Origin: Chitinispirillaceae bacterium | Lineage (GTDB): Bacteria; Fibrobacterota; Chitinivibrionia; Chitinivibrionales; Chitinispirillaceae | Direction: 5' to 3' | NCBI GenBank assembly: GCA_016929595.1 | Contig: JAFGIN010000089.1 | Coordinates: forward strand, 100,230-164,229 | Length of the DNA: 64,000 nt | Shown: positions 8,871 to 17,631 of the stretch, one piece after another | Numbering within the stretch: the first letter of the stretch is position 1 | Layout: every line of letters starts with the position of its first letter | Program-made: the position numbers and the translations under genes | The notes under the pieces: model-generated | Seen by the model: the letters and a program-made list of their open reading frames with translations, nothing else | What the model was told of the DNA's origin: nothing | Databases searched by the model: none

Positions 8871-10142
8871 ATGAAAGCCTTATTTAGAATCGAACTACCA
8901 CTATTTCTTTTTTTGATGACAAGCCAGCTTCTTGCAGAGCCGATTGTTCTCAAAGGCTCAATGATTTCGGATCTGCTCGGCAGACCGACACGTTCGCTTC
9001 GGGTTCTTGATGTTGCTCGCAATGTGATACCGTTTCAGATCGACGAAGTAACCGCTGAGCAGGAGTATGTCTGCCCCGAAGGGGTGGAGCCCAATATTGA
9101 GGATGGTAACGGTGTTCTTGATCCCTCGGATGAGATTGTCTTTTTGTTGGATGATTGCATTCCAGGGGATACAGCTGGTCGTTGCGGCGCCGGTACAATT
9201 TTAAAGCTGACTAAACAGGGGCAATGTCGCTTTATCTGGATCACTGATGATCCATCGATCCCGTTATCGTCGAAAAAATATATCGATTACGATGATCAGA
9301 CCCGTCTGCTCAAGACACCATGGTTTTATGCCCGGTTTGCAAAGGATCGGTTTCATTTCGAACAGGCCGGGGTGATGGATCGCGAGAGCGGCACCTGGTG
9401 TGATTTAACAGATGAATTAAGTATCGATATCAGAATGGGTGCTCTGTTCGGTCTGATTCCGATCCGGTATTCAGAGGATAATCTTATCTGTTTTGTAAAA
9501 AGATGGAAAGCAGGTCCGGTCAGACTGATTCGAAGAGGTGATTTTCATCTCAATCTTGGTCTTGGTATAAAGGGAAGCCGGGCATATGTCAACCAGTTGT
9601 GTTATCCGCAGATTGTTAAGGTGCCGGTAACTCTTCATGTACCGATCAGATTCGGGGCCCTTTTCAGAGATGCATTTGTCGAAATGTCGCCGGTCTTAAA
9701 AAAGGGAATTTCCGGATTTGTTTATACCGATTATGAAAAATTCAGGGTCACTCTTGATGGCAGAGATACTGCCGTAGATACCATTTTTTCTGTGCACCCC
9801 TGGGCCGGTTCATTATCGGTCAATGATGGAAAAAAGGGGTATGGGTGGGTTTTGCAGACCACTATTCCGTCTTCTTCCCTTAAAGGTAGCGGTACGCTTC
9901 TCAGGGTTACTCCCGCAGATGGAAAAGCTGAATGCGGGTATCGTTTGAATGTTGATGAAGTTGAAAAAGGATACTATGAAATAACAAACTGGGTGCTGTT
10001 TGCGGGCTATAAAAAAGGGGAACAGCTCTATTTCGACAATACATTCATAACAAATCCCATAAGTATATCAACAAATAGTGGATTGTTCAAGAATATTATT
10101 TGTAATACCGCATCTCCTCAGAGAAAAAAGCGCAGACCATAA
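8871..10142 (+). CDS. Secreted protein of unknown function
   Basis: About 423 residues with a signal peptide (positively charged start, hydrophobic core, cleavage near QLLAEP). The mature protein is beta-rich with no transmembrane helix, and contains a block reading PFQIDEVTAEQEYVCPEG and then GVLDPSDEIVFLLDD, a pattern I have the impression of seeing in other uncharacterised secreted proteins but cannot name. Four to six cysteines may form disulfides. The frame starts with a TTG at 8862, but the ATG at 8871 begins a normal signal peptide. It stands alone, with 330 bp of non-coding DNA after it. Function unknown. Confidence 0.7.
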   Translation: MKALFRIELPLFLFLMTSQLLAEPIVLKGSMISDLLGRPTRSLRVLDVARNVIPFQIDEVTAEQEYVCPEGVEPNIEDGNGVLDPSDEIVFLLDDCIPGDTAGRCGAGTILKLTKQGQCRFIWITDDPSIPLSSKKYIDYDDQTRLLKTPWFYARFAKDRFHFEQAGVMDRESGTWCDLTDELSIDIRMGALFGLIPIRYSEDNLICFVKRWKAGPVRLIRRGDFHLNLGLGIKGSRAYVNQLCYPQIVKVPVTLHVPIRFGALFRDAFVEMSPVLKKGISGFVYTDYEKFRVTLDGRDTAVDTIFSVHPWAGSLSVNDGKKGYGWVLQTTIPSSSLKGSGTLLRVTPADGKAECGYRLNVDEVEKGYYEITNWVLFAGYKKGEQLYFDNTFITNPISISTNSGLFKNIICNTASPQRKKRRP

Positions 10143-10298
10143 ACATGTTTAACCTGATTCGATGAGATGCGAAGCAGGTAGCCTGAAAGGAATCGTCCGA
10201 TTTCGGCATGATACTGCGGCGCGCGATAGTTCTCAAAAATTTGCATTGTAATTATCCTGAAGAGAATCAGTAAGTTACCGGTGGTCTGTTGCCGGACA

Positions 10299-10333
10299 AC
10301 TCTGGATTCTGTCTCCTGAATTCTTGATACCTG
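10299..10333. repeat. Degenerate heptamer patch (ATTCTGT-like)
   Basis: Five adjacent 7-nt words, ACTCTGG, ATTCTGT, CTCCTGA, ATTCTTG and ATACCTG, share a loose A-T-Y-C-T-G pattern. It is the pyrimidine-strand counterpart of the patch at 11844-11871. Confidence 0.45.
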
Positions 10334-10363
10334 AGTGGTTGCTGATTTAATTAACCACTTTTA
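10334..10363 (+). terminator. Possible weak terminator hairpin
   Basis: AGTGGTT and AACCACT pair over 7 bp around a 12-nt AT-rich loop and are followed by TTTTA. It lies about 190 nt after the upstream stop codon, and the stem is weak, so this is tentative. Confidence 0.3.
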
Positions 10364-10475
10364 TATTGAAAATCATCAGTTCGTGAGACTATCATTTGTA
10401 CTGAGGGCTGATTTGAATGTTCCTCAAAGAATAACATAAGAGTGAGTTTGTAATCTCAGGAACAGAATCGATACA

Positions 10476-11501
10476 ATGAAAGTGGCAGATCACATGAGAA
10501 ATAATGGCAGCGAGTTCCGAATAATGAACTCACACGAAAGTAAATTAATCGGGATCATGCCAAAGGGGCAGACACCACTGGAAAAACTCGCCCATTACAG
10601 TAAGCTTGTTTCAAATGGCATGGTTCCCTATGAGGATTGTGCAGAGGAGATTGAGGGACTGTCGTATTCTGTGTGTGAGGAGGCGGATTGTCTCCTGGTA
10701 ATGGAGCACTTATCAAGTATAATCACCTTTTTTGAAAAAATGGAGAATAAAAGTGAAGAACAGAGCCGGGACCTGGCTGATGTTTATCTGCTTACAGGGC
10801 AGTTATATCAGTTTAAAAACCTGTATGAAGAGAGTATTAACTGGTTCAGAAAAGCAGTGGTAGTTGATGACCAGTATACGGTTTCCTATCACAATATCGC
10901 GCTGTCATATATAAAATTAGGTGAAATTGAAGGAGCGATTCGAAGTCTTGTTCAGGAAGTCATTTTTTCACCCGGAAATTATTACAGCTATCTGATTCTC
11001 GCAGATCTTTACGAAAGAACACAGCAGTTTGGTGAGGCTGAGCAGTGTCTCAAACAGTTGCTCGAACGGGATCCGGATAATATCCAGGGACTTCATCGTC
11101 TGATAAAATATTACCGAATGATAAACCCGCTGACAGATGTTCAGTTGCTTGTCCGCAGATTGTTGCAGATAAAAAAAACATATACAACAGTCGAATCTCT
11201 GATCAGGATTTATTATCTGTGTGATCTGGGGAGATTCACTGATGCACATTCGTTTCTGCGTTCCTGGGAACTCTCATCGTCACGGGACCCCTCTCTCCAT
11301 CTTGCTACTGCTTACATTTTAGAGAAAACCAGCAATATTCCACAGATGAATCAGGAGATTGGACGATTTAAAAATCTGATTCAAAAAAGAGGTGTCGAAA
11401 CGATGCGGCTGAAGGTTAAAGAATTTGAATCTATTGTTGGGAATACCTCAAAAATACCCGGAAATGTGTTCGAAAATCCAAGTCATTACATCGGTAATTA
11501 A
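10476..11501 (+). CDS. TPR repeat protein
   Basis: A 341-residue protein without signal peptide or membrane helix. At least three tetratricopeptide repeats are visible between about 100 and 240: YLLTGQLYQFKNLYEESINW, VSYHNIALSYIKLGEIEGAI, and a third with LILADLYERTQQFGEAEQCL ending in ERDPDN. TPRs mediate protein-protein contacts; no enzymatic domain accompanies them. The first Met was taken as the start; an in-frame ATG at codon 7 and others up to codon 28 are alternatives, and no decisive ribosome-binding site is visible. Its stop codon lies inside the left arm of the palindromic element at 11496-11595. Confidence 0.75.
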   Translation: MKVADHMRNNGSEFRIMNSHESKLIGIMPKGQTPLEKLAHYSKLVSNGMVPYEDCAEEIEGLSYSVCEEADCLLVMEHLSSIITFFEKMENKSEEQSRDLADVYLLTGQLYQFKNLYEESINWFRKAVVVDDQYTVSYHNIALSYIKLGEIEGAIRSLVQEVIFSPGNYYSYLILADLYERTQQFGEAEQCLKQLLERDPDNIQGLHRLIKYYRMINPLTDVQLLVRRLLQIKKTYTTVESLIRIYYLCDLGRFTDAHSFLRSWELSSSRDPSLHLATAYILEKTSNIPQMNQEIGRFKNLIQKRGVETMRLKVKEFESIVGNTSKIPGNVFENPSHYIGN

Positions 11502-11595
11502 ATATTACCCGTTCAAAACTTAAGGGTGACCTGTTCTTAAGGACAGGATTCAAAATTATAAGCTTTAGCGAGCTTATAGTGAGTAATATTTAATT
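11496..11595. repeat. 100-bp nested palindrome (three-way-junction-like element)
   Basis: An exact 13-bp inverted repeat, AATTAAATATTAC at 11496-11508 and its complement at 11583-11595, encloses two further hairpins. One is CCTGT..ACAGG (CCTGTTCTTAAGGACAGG, one G-T pair). The other is ATAAGCT-TTAGCG-AGCTTAT, a perfect 7-bp stem. Folded, it gives a closing stem with two internal arms. The left arm overlaps the TPR gene stop codon. No T-tract follows, so it is not a simple terminator. It could be a MITE-like or REP-like repeat or a structured 3' UTR. Confidence 0.8.
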
Positions 11596-12066
11596 GCCGG
11601 AATAATAATTTCTGTTAAAAAACCTTTCCGGATTAGTGTTCGACAAGTCCCAGTACTCCTCCGTTCCGAAAAAACAGAAGGACCGAGGGTCTGCAGGATA
11701 CGTTGGTAAAAACACCTTATCTTGCGGGAGGGACTATTCGATCAGAGTCTGGTGTACAGTTTTGGTAATATTTCTTCAGGAAAATCTAAATATCCCCAGA
11801 GTTCCTTTCAGAATTGTATTTTATATTAAAATTTGTTACTACTCAGGAGTCAGAAATTCAGAATTCAGTAAAAAAACGATGTATGAGCGTACACTATTTC
11901 TAAGTGATGGTATACTACACTTTTTTCTTACTTTTTTCTCTCATTCTTACTTCTTCCCGAGCTCGGGATGAATATCTGTTGAGTAGTTACAAAAATGTAC
12001 TATTATTCAGGATTAGTATTTAATTTCGATACCTGTTCGCCCGCCTGACAGTTATCTGGAGATTCA
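11596..12066. other. Intergenic region without recognised gene
   Basis: About 470 bases. A 111-codon open frame (11636-11971) has no ribosome-binding site, an unusual residue mix and no recognisable motif, so it was not called. A heptamer-like patch lies at 11844-11871. The last 20 bases carry the ribosome-binding site of the next gene. Confidence 0.55.
11844..11871. repeat. Degenerate heptamer patch (CAGGAGT/CAGAAAT)
   Basis: CAG-initiated words recur at spacings of 7, 8 and 7 nt (CAGGAGT, CAGAAAT, TCAGAAT, TCAGTAA). This resembles the GAATTC/GGAGTCA-type short dispersed repeats of several bacterial genomes. Confidence 0.4.
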
Positions 12067-13137
12067 GTGCATTTGAAGATTTTCTTTAGAATAATTACAA
12101 TAAGCTCTATTGCGTTACTGTTCAATGGGTGCTATCTTATAAAACAGGGTGTTTACCTGTTCAGGTATACTTCCAGTGCAAAAAGTACCCGAAGGATGCT
12201 CAGGGACGAAAAATTACCGCCGAAAACCCGTGAGTTTATAGATTTGGTTAATCGGATCAGAAAATTTGCAGTTGACAGCATTGGACTTGTTGAGAACAGA
12301 AGTTACTCCAGATATGTTCGGGTCGATAAAGGCTATATCGTTGATGTACTTACTGCTGCAGAAGAGTTGTCCTTTGTACAGTATAAATGGTGTTTCCCAT
12401 TGTTTGGCTGTTTTCCCAACAAAGGGTTCTTTGTGCGGAAAGATGCTGAAGCTGAAGCTGCAAAGCTTTCTGACAAAGGATATGATGTTATTATTGATGA
12501 GGTAGACGCATTCAGTACGCTTGGAATTCTGACGGACCCACTTTACAGTTTCATGGAGGAGTTTTCAAGTTATGAACTGGCAGCTCTGATTATTCATGAA
12601 TTGACACATGCTACTGTGTTTGTGAAAAATCAGCTTCAGTTTAATGAGGAACTTGCGACGTATGTGGGTAATGCCGGGGCGTTACAATTTATAAGAGAAT
12701 ATGACACTACCGGATTGTACAATCGAGTCCTGTTATATCTCGATGACCGGGACACCTATTTAAATTTATTGAGAGAGCTTTACAGAAACCTTGGGGTTGT
12801 ATATGCAACTGAAAAGGATACCTCAAAAGTCCGTCAATTGAAAAAAGAGATGATTGAGAGTTTTAAACAAAATATTGCGGTAAATTACGACACCCTTTTT
12901 AAAACCCGAAGCTATAAAGGCATACCAGATATTACAATCAATAACGCGCATCTTGCAATCAGGATGACGTATTCACTTGATTTAAATTTACTTGATGAAC
13001 TCCGGGTTCAATCGGGGTATACTATCAAACAATTTGTGGGGTATGCTAAAACCCTGAAAAAAGCAAAAGATCCAAAGCGTGAAATGAAAAATCAACTCGA
13101 CAGAATAATTAATTCAAAAAAAGATACGAAACTTTAA
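12067..13137 (+). CDS. Lipoprotein, predicted aminopeptidase (COG4324/PF10023-like)
   Basis: A 356-residue zinc metallopeptidase candidate. Residues 1-22 form a lipoprotein signal ending LLFNGC, so it should be lipid-anchored in the envelope. Family features: SYSRYV, the WCFPLFGCFPNKGFF block with its conserved cysteines, AFSTLG..DPL, and the zinc motif HELTH (IIHELTHATVF) followed by FNEELATYVG, where the Glu is the third ligand. This is the layout of the predicted aminopeptidase family COG4324. The GTG start is supported by TGGAGA 6 nt upstream. The next gene starts 17 nt after its stop, so the two are probably co-transcribed and may act together on envelope proteins or peptides. Confidence 0.82.
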   Translation: MHLKIFFRIITISSIALLFNGCYLIKQGVYLFRYTSSAKSTRRMLRDEKLPPKTREFIDLVNRIRKFAVDSIGLVENRSYSRYVRVDKGYIVDVLTAAEELSFVQYKWCFPLFGCFPNKGFFVRKDAEAEAAKLSDKGYDVIIDEVDAFSTLGILTDPLYSFMEEFSSYELAALIIHELTHATVFVKNQLQFNEELATYVGNAGALQFIREYDTTGLYNRVLLYLDDRDTYLNLLRELYRNLGVVYATEKDTSKVRQLKKEMIESFKQNIAVNYDTLFKTRSYKGIPDITINNAHLAIRMTYSLDLNLLDELRVQSGYTIKQFVGYAKTLKKAKDPKREMKNQLDRIINSKKDTKL

Positions 13138-13154
13138 TATAGTGGAGAATTACT

Positions 13155-16100
13155 GTGCAGATGAGGAACAATCTGATATTGGGAACCGGTAGAATAAATT
13201 TGACGATGTGCAGCTGCTTGCTTCTGGGTTTTCTGTTTGCAGCGGAGGCTTCCTCGCGTGATGGGTGGAAGTTGTTATTTGATAATAAGCCTGTTGAAGC
13301 GATTGATGCTTTTAACAAGAGTATTTCCAGCGGGTCAGATAGTGTTGTTGCTGAAGCGTATCGCGGGCTGGCGACAGCCGAAATGTTTCTGGGAAAATTT
13401 GACCACATTCCTGATTACATACTCTCAGCCAGTGATTTTGACAAGGATATTGCAATGGCTTCATCACGGCCGGATGCTCTTATTTTAAGCAGAGTTTTTT
13501 CTGACAGAAAAAAGGCGAAAAAAATTACGAAAAAGATCGCAGGGCTTGCGGAAAATTCGGGTTTGTTTAGTGGTATCTATCAGGAGCTGCAACTGCGGCA
13601 TTCACAGAATTATGAAAATGTTAAAAAGACCGCATCGATTACCAGAAAAATGGGGGTGGTATCACAATGGAAAATTATCGGTCCCTTTGAAAATATATCC
13701 GGATGTGGCTTTTCTAATGTATATCCTCCCGAGCATGAAATCGCTTTTGGAAAAGAGTACAGGGGCAAAGACGGTAATACCGTTATCTGGCGTGATCTGT
13801 TGACTTCAGAGGCGACCGGCTGGATATTTCTTGATAATTATGTCAATGATTTCAATTCTATGTATTATCTGACTACAACGGTCAGTTCTGATGCAGACCG
13901 TGATGTGTACCTCTCTTTTGGCGCATCCGGAACATTCAGGGTTTTTCTCAATAATACATTGGTTGTTCAGGACTCGGTTTTTCGTAACACCGGAATCGAC
14001 ACCTATATGCGCAAAGTGAAACTGCTCAAAGGTAACAACAGGATACTGATTAAAGTCGGACATGAAGGAAAGAATGGTATTTCAGGACTTTCAGGAAAAG
14101 CTAACTTTTTGTTACGATTTCTCGACTGGACATATAAACCTGTGACTGATCTTAAAATTGACAAAACAAACAGTTCGGTTGTTCAGGGTGAGCCTTTAGA
14201 CCTGAGTGGATCACCAACACCGGTTCTGGATTCGCTTTCAAGGTATCTTTCGAATCGACTCAGTAGGGACAGTACCGATTATGATGCATTGACAGCCTTG
14301 ATCGCTACGTATAACATCTATGATATGACTAATGAGTCTCAGCGCATAATCCAGACATTTTTGAGACGCTATCCTGGAAGTTCCATCCTCTACTCAAGTC
14401 TTTCGGAATCTCTGTTAAGGGCAAAAAAATATACTGATGCATCAATTGCCATAAAGAGAGCTTTTGAACTGTGCAATCTGAATATGGCTGCATGGAATAG
14501 TCAGCTTGTCAATATTAAAAGTAATGGTAACAGACGTGCTCTTGAGGACTTTCTGGATAACACTCCCGAAATGTTTAAGAATAAGCCGGCGAGCCGTCTT
14601 GCACGGTTATCAATTGCTGCAGAGATGGATAACAGTTCTGAGTTGTACAGGTTAATTTCGGATCTTGAGAAGAATCATGAGGATGATACCGAGATACTGT
14701 CTACACTTTTGGCAATTTATATTTCTCAGGGAATGTTCGACAAGGCTGAAAAAGTGATAACCGGTCAGTTGAAAGCCAGTAAGAGAAGTTCATCTCTTTA
14801 TAGTGAGCTTGCGGCACTGAAATTAAAAAGAGGTGATCGCGGAGGGGCACAAGCTTACTATCAGAAGGCTGTTTCAGCTGATCCTCTGAATCCTGATATC
14901 TATTTCTATCTTGCCAGTTTGTTCTATCAGGATCGGAATTATTCAAGTGCTCTTCAACAGGTAGAGAAGTGTCTTGCAATCATTCCCACAAGTTCAAATG
15001 CGTTGAATCTCAAGGGAAATATTCTTTCGTCAATGGGTAGGACTGATGATGCGGTTGCGACATTCAATGAAACCATAAAATTTACGGTAGATGATTTTTC
15101 AGCCTGGGAGAACATCTTCAAATTAACAAATAAAAAATCTTTCGAATCAATGACTCCGCTTGCGCCTATTGACAGTATTTTAAAAAAATCGGACGTCTGG
15201 GCAAAACAGCAGTCTGATCAGGCTTCAGTTGTACATTATTGTGAAGATATCTATATGTATCCAAGCGATGCATCCCGCTCGCGAATATTTATGGTCGTGT
15301 ATCTGCCCAACCAGCAGGCGATTGATGACTGGAAGGAGTATCGGGTTGATTTTAATCCAAATTATCAGTTGTTATCAATTGATCGAGCTTTATCAAAGAA
15401 AGCCGATGGTAGCGAGGTCGAAGCTGACAGAGAGGATAATTACGTTGTTTTCAAATCCCTCGAGCCCGGTGATTATATCGTTATAGAATACAGTTTAAAA
15501 GACTACTATCAGGGTGTCATGTCCGGTAAAGTGTATGGAACACATCTTTTCAGTACTGGCATTCCTGAGTTTGAATCAATGATCAGAATGATCACGCCTG
15601 TTGACGATACCATTCCTTATATCGTTTCCGATACACTTATAAAAGTAACCGTACAGAAAGATGGTGATTTCAGAAAGACTATTATCAAAGCTCCTGTATC
15701 GGGGCATACCGCTTATGAACCATATTCACCTGTGTATCATCCGTCGTATCCGGCGCTGATTTATTCAAAGTTCAGGTCTTGGGGTGAAATTTCAGACTGG
15801 TACTATGAACTGAGCAGATTGAAACAGAAACCTACTCTTGAGTTAACAGAAACAGCGGATTCTTTAACCCGAAACAGTACGGATTCTTGGGAAAAGGTAA
15901 AAAAAATTCATGCGTTTATTACAAAAACAATAAATTACAGTTATGTTCCTTTTCGTCAATCTGCCTGGATACCGCAGTCTGCCGGTGATGTTCTTGCGAC
16001 ACGTATCGGTGACTGTAAAGATATGGCATCACTGGGTAAGGCGTTTCTGGATATAGCTGGAATTGAATCATGGCTGGTGCTGGTGAATACACGTATTCAC

Positions 16101-16955
16101 AATTTTACGGATTACGCTTACAAAGGACCAAACTTCGATCATTGTATTTTAACTTTTAAATGTGATGATACATACTGGTATGTTGATTTTACAGACAGAA
16201 ATTCCGCGCTGGGAAGGCTTCCTATGGGTGATCAGGGTGCAATGGCACTGGTCATAAAACCCGGAAACAGCGAACTGATAACACTTCCAGCCGATCAATC
16301 TTCAGAAAGAATGATTATTCGAAAAATTATTCTGAAGTTGGACAGTAACGGGGAAATGACCGAATCTGTGAATGTCAAACGAACCGGGGTATTTGCTTCA
16401 TCAATGAGGAGTATATACCGTTTTTCTACCTACGAGGAGAGAAAGAAAAATTTTCTTCGAAGCATTACTCAGGAATATCCCGGAGGAGTAGTTGATACAG
16501 TCTATTTTAATGATATCGATTCACTGCATGACTCGCTTACCTATACTTATAACCTGCGTATAGATAATGCCGTTGATGTAAGCGGGAAGAATATTGTATT
16601 TGAAATAAAGATACCTGATGCTTTGACTACTGATTATTATCCTGTTGATCAGGAGAGGAAAAAACCTGTTGATATCACCGCTTCGGCATTTGCAAACACC
16701 GGGCTCAACACAACGGTTGAGTGTACATTTCCAATGAACTGGAAACTGTTAAGTGTTCCTGAAGATGTCACGGTTTCGACCGGAAGGGTACAGTATTCAT
16801 TGAAATTCGTGAAAAAAGGTAATAATCTTGTCTGCAGAAGATCCTTTGAAAGTAATTTCAAAGATGTATTAAGTGTCAGTGAGTATCAGACTGAACTTGA
16901 TGCACTTAAAAAGATTTCGCGCGCAGATGCTGTCAAGGTAATTTTTTCGAAATAG
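13155..16955 (+). CDS. Large secreted TPR / DUF3857 / transglutaminase-like protein
   Basis: 1266 residues. A signal peptide or anchor at the start ends near LFAAEASS. The first half is alpha-solenoid with TPRs (clear around 550-690, e.g. AYYQKAVSADPLNPDIYFYL) plus a beta-sandwich insertion around 170-310. A DUF3857-like domain (about 700-880) precedes a transglutaminase-like fold with the complete Cys-His-Asp triad: Cys954 in IGDCKDMASL, His996 in NFDHCILTF and Asp1011 in YVDFTDR. DUF3857-transglutaminase proteins are abundant in Bacteroidota/FCB bacteria and are thought to act on proteins or peptides in the envelope; the reaction is not established. The GTG start has GTGGAGAA about 6 nt upstream. 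It follows the lipoprotein peptidase by 17 nt and is followed by a HAD gene 10 nt later. Confidence 0.85.
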   Translation: MQMRNNLILGTGRINLTMCSCLLLGFLFAAEASSRDGWKLLFDNKPVEAIDAFNKSISSGSDSVVAEAYRGLATAEMFLGKFDHIPDYILSASDFDKDIAMASSRPDALILSRVFSDRKKAKKITKKIAGLAENSGLFSGIYQELQLRHSQNYENVKKTASITRKMGVVSQWKIIGPFENISGCGFSNVYPPEHEIAFGKEYRGKDGNTVIWRDLLTSEATGWIFLDNYVNDFNSMYYLTTTVSSDADRDVYLSFGASGTFRVFLNNTLVVQDSVFRNTGIDTYMRKVKLLKGNNRILIKVGHEGKNGISGLSGKANFLLRFLDWTYKPVTDLKIDKTNSSVVQGEPLDLSGSPTPVLDSLSRYLSNRLSRDSTDYDALTALIATYNIYDMTNESQRIIQTFLRRYPGSSILYSSLSESLLRAKKYTDASIAIKRAFELCNLNMAAWNSQLVNIKSNGNRRALEDFLDNTPEMFKNKPASRLARLSIAAEMDNSSELYRLISDLEKNHEDDTEILSTLLAIYISQGMFDKAEKVITGQLKASKRSSSLYSELAALKLKRGDRGGAQAYYQKAVSADPLNPDIYFYLASLFYQDRNYSSALQQVEKCLAIIPTSSNALNLKGNILSSMGRTDDAVATFNETIKFTVDDFSAWENIFKLTNKKSFESMTPLAPIDSILKKSDVWAKQQSDQASVVHYCEDIYMYPSDASRSRIFMVVYLPNQQAIDDWKEYRVDFNPNYQLLSIDRALSKKADGSEVEADREDNYVVFKSLEPGDYIVIEYSLKDYYQGVMSGKVYGTHLFSTGIPEFESMIRMITPVDDTIPYIVSDTLIKVTVQKDGDFRKTIIKAPVSGHTAYEPYSPVYHPSYPALIYSKFRSWGEISDWYYELSRLKQKPTLELTETADSLTRNSTDSWEKVKKIHAFITKTINYSYVPFRQSAWIPQSAGDVLATRIGDCKDMASLGKAFLDIAGIESWLVLVNTRIHNFTDYAYKGPNFDHCILTFKCDDTYWYVDFTDRNSALGRLPMGDQGAMALVIKPGNSELITLPADQSSERMIIRKIILKLDSNGEMTESVNVKRTGVFASSMRSIYRFSTYEERKKNFLRSITQEYPGGVVDTVYFNDIDSLHDSLTYTYNLRIDNAVDVSGKNIVFEIKIPDALTTDYYPVDQERKKPVDITASAFANTGLNTTVECTFPMNWKLLSVPEDVTVSTGRVQYSLKFVKKGNNLVCRRSFESNFKDVLSVSEYQTELDALKKISRADAVKVIFSK

Positions 16956-16965
16956 GAGTCATTTT

Positions 16966-17631
16966 TTGCGATTAGATGCTGTGGTGTTTGATTTTGATGG
17001 GGTGGTCATAGATACGGAGACTGCCCGTTATGAGGTCTGGAAGAAAATTTTTGAGGAGTATGGTCAGGTGCTTCCCAGAGAGATCTGGGTAAAGAGTATC
17101 GGGCGATCGGAGTACGTTGTAAATCCCTGTGATCTTCTCAGGGGTATTACAGGCAGAGATATTGACGTGGATCAACTCTGGCTATATCAAAAAAAAATGG
17201 AAGACAGGTACATTGCCGGAAAACCTCTTACTGCCGGATTGGTGGAACGGCTCAATGAAGTAAAGGCAGCTGGAGCGCGGATCGCAATTGCATCAAGTGC
17301 CTCAAGACGTTATGTCGAGAAGCATCTTAAGGACAGAGACATTTTCGGTTACTTTGATACTCTGGTATGTCGTGATGACGTTATTAAACATAAACCAGAT
17401 CCGGAACCGTATCGCAATGCAGTAGAGTCTCTTGGTGCAGAATTGTCCTTCTCGTTAGCTGTGGAGGATTCTCCTGCGGGTATTGAATCTGCAGTTTCTG
17501 CCGGATTATTCTGTGTTGCTATAGCAGGAAACATGACCAGGGAGATGAATTTGAGCAGAGCACACTGTATAGTGGATTCTCTTGATGATATTACTTTTAC
17601 ATCTATTGCAGAAAGAAATTTTAAACTTTGA
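16966..17631 (+). CDS. HAD-superfamily phosphatase/phosphoglucomutase-like protein
   Basis: A 221-residue HAD hydrolase of the beta-phosphoglucomutase/phosphatase subfamily with a helical cap. Motif I is VFDFDGVVIDTE (nucleophile Asp9, acid Asp11), motif II is IASSAS, the conserved Lys lies in KHKPDPEPY, and motif IV is VEDSPAGIESA. It should dephosphorylate or isomerise a small sugar phosphate in the cytoplasm; the substrate is unknown. The TTG start is supported by GGAG 6 nt upstream. Its stop overlaps the TTG of the methyltransferase (TTGA), suggesting translational coupling. Confidence 0.85.
   Translation: MRLDAVVFDFDGVVIDTETARYEVWKKIFEEYGQVLPREIWVKSIGRSEYVVNPCDLLRGITGRDIDVDQLWLYQKKMEDRYIAGKPLTAGLVERLNEVKAAGARIAIASSASRRYVEKHLKDRDIFGYFDTLVCRDDVIKHKPDPEPYRNAVESLGAELSFSLAVEDSPAGIESAVSAGLFCVAIAGNMTREMNLSRAHCIVDSLDDITFTSIAERNFKL

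Larger units (their letters stand above)
10143..10475. other. Intergenic region with heptamer-like patch and weak hairpin
   Basis: No gene or structured RNA recognised. It contains a heptamer-periodic patch (10299-10333) and a 7-bp hairpin followed by TTTT (10334-10363). It ends with the leader of the TPR gene. Confidence 0.6.

Noticed and set aside
10141..10150. Palindrome AAACATGTTT after a stop codon (near-copy at 48960)
   Set aside because: Ten bases are too short, and two occurrences in AT-rich DNA are expected by chance.
11636..11971. 111-codon open frame in the intergenic region
   Set aside because: No ribosome-binding site, a GTG start, poor residue composition, and it runs through a heptamer patch.
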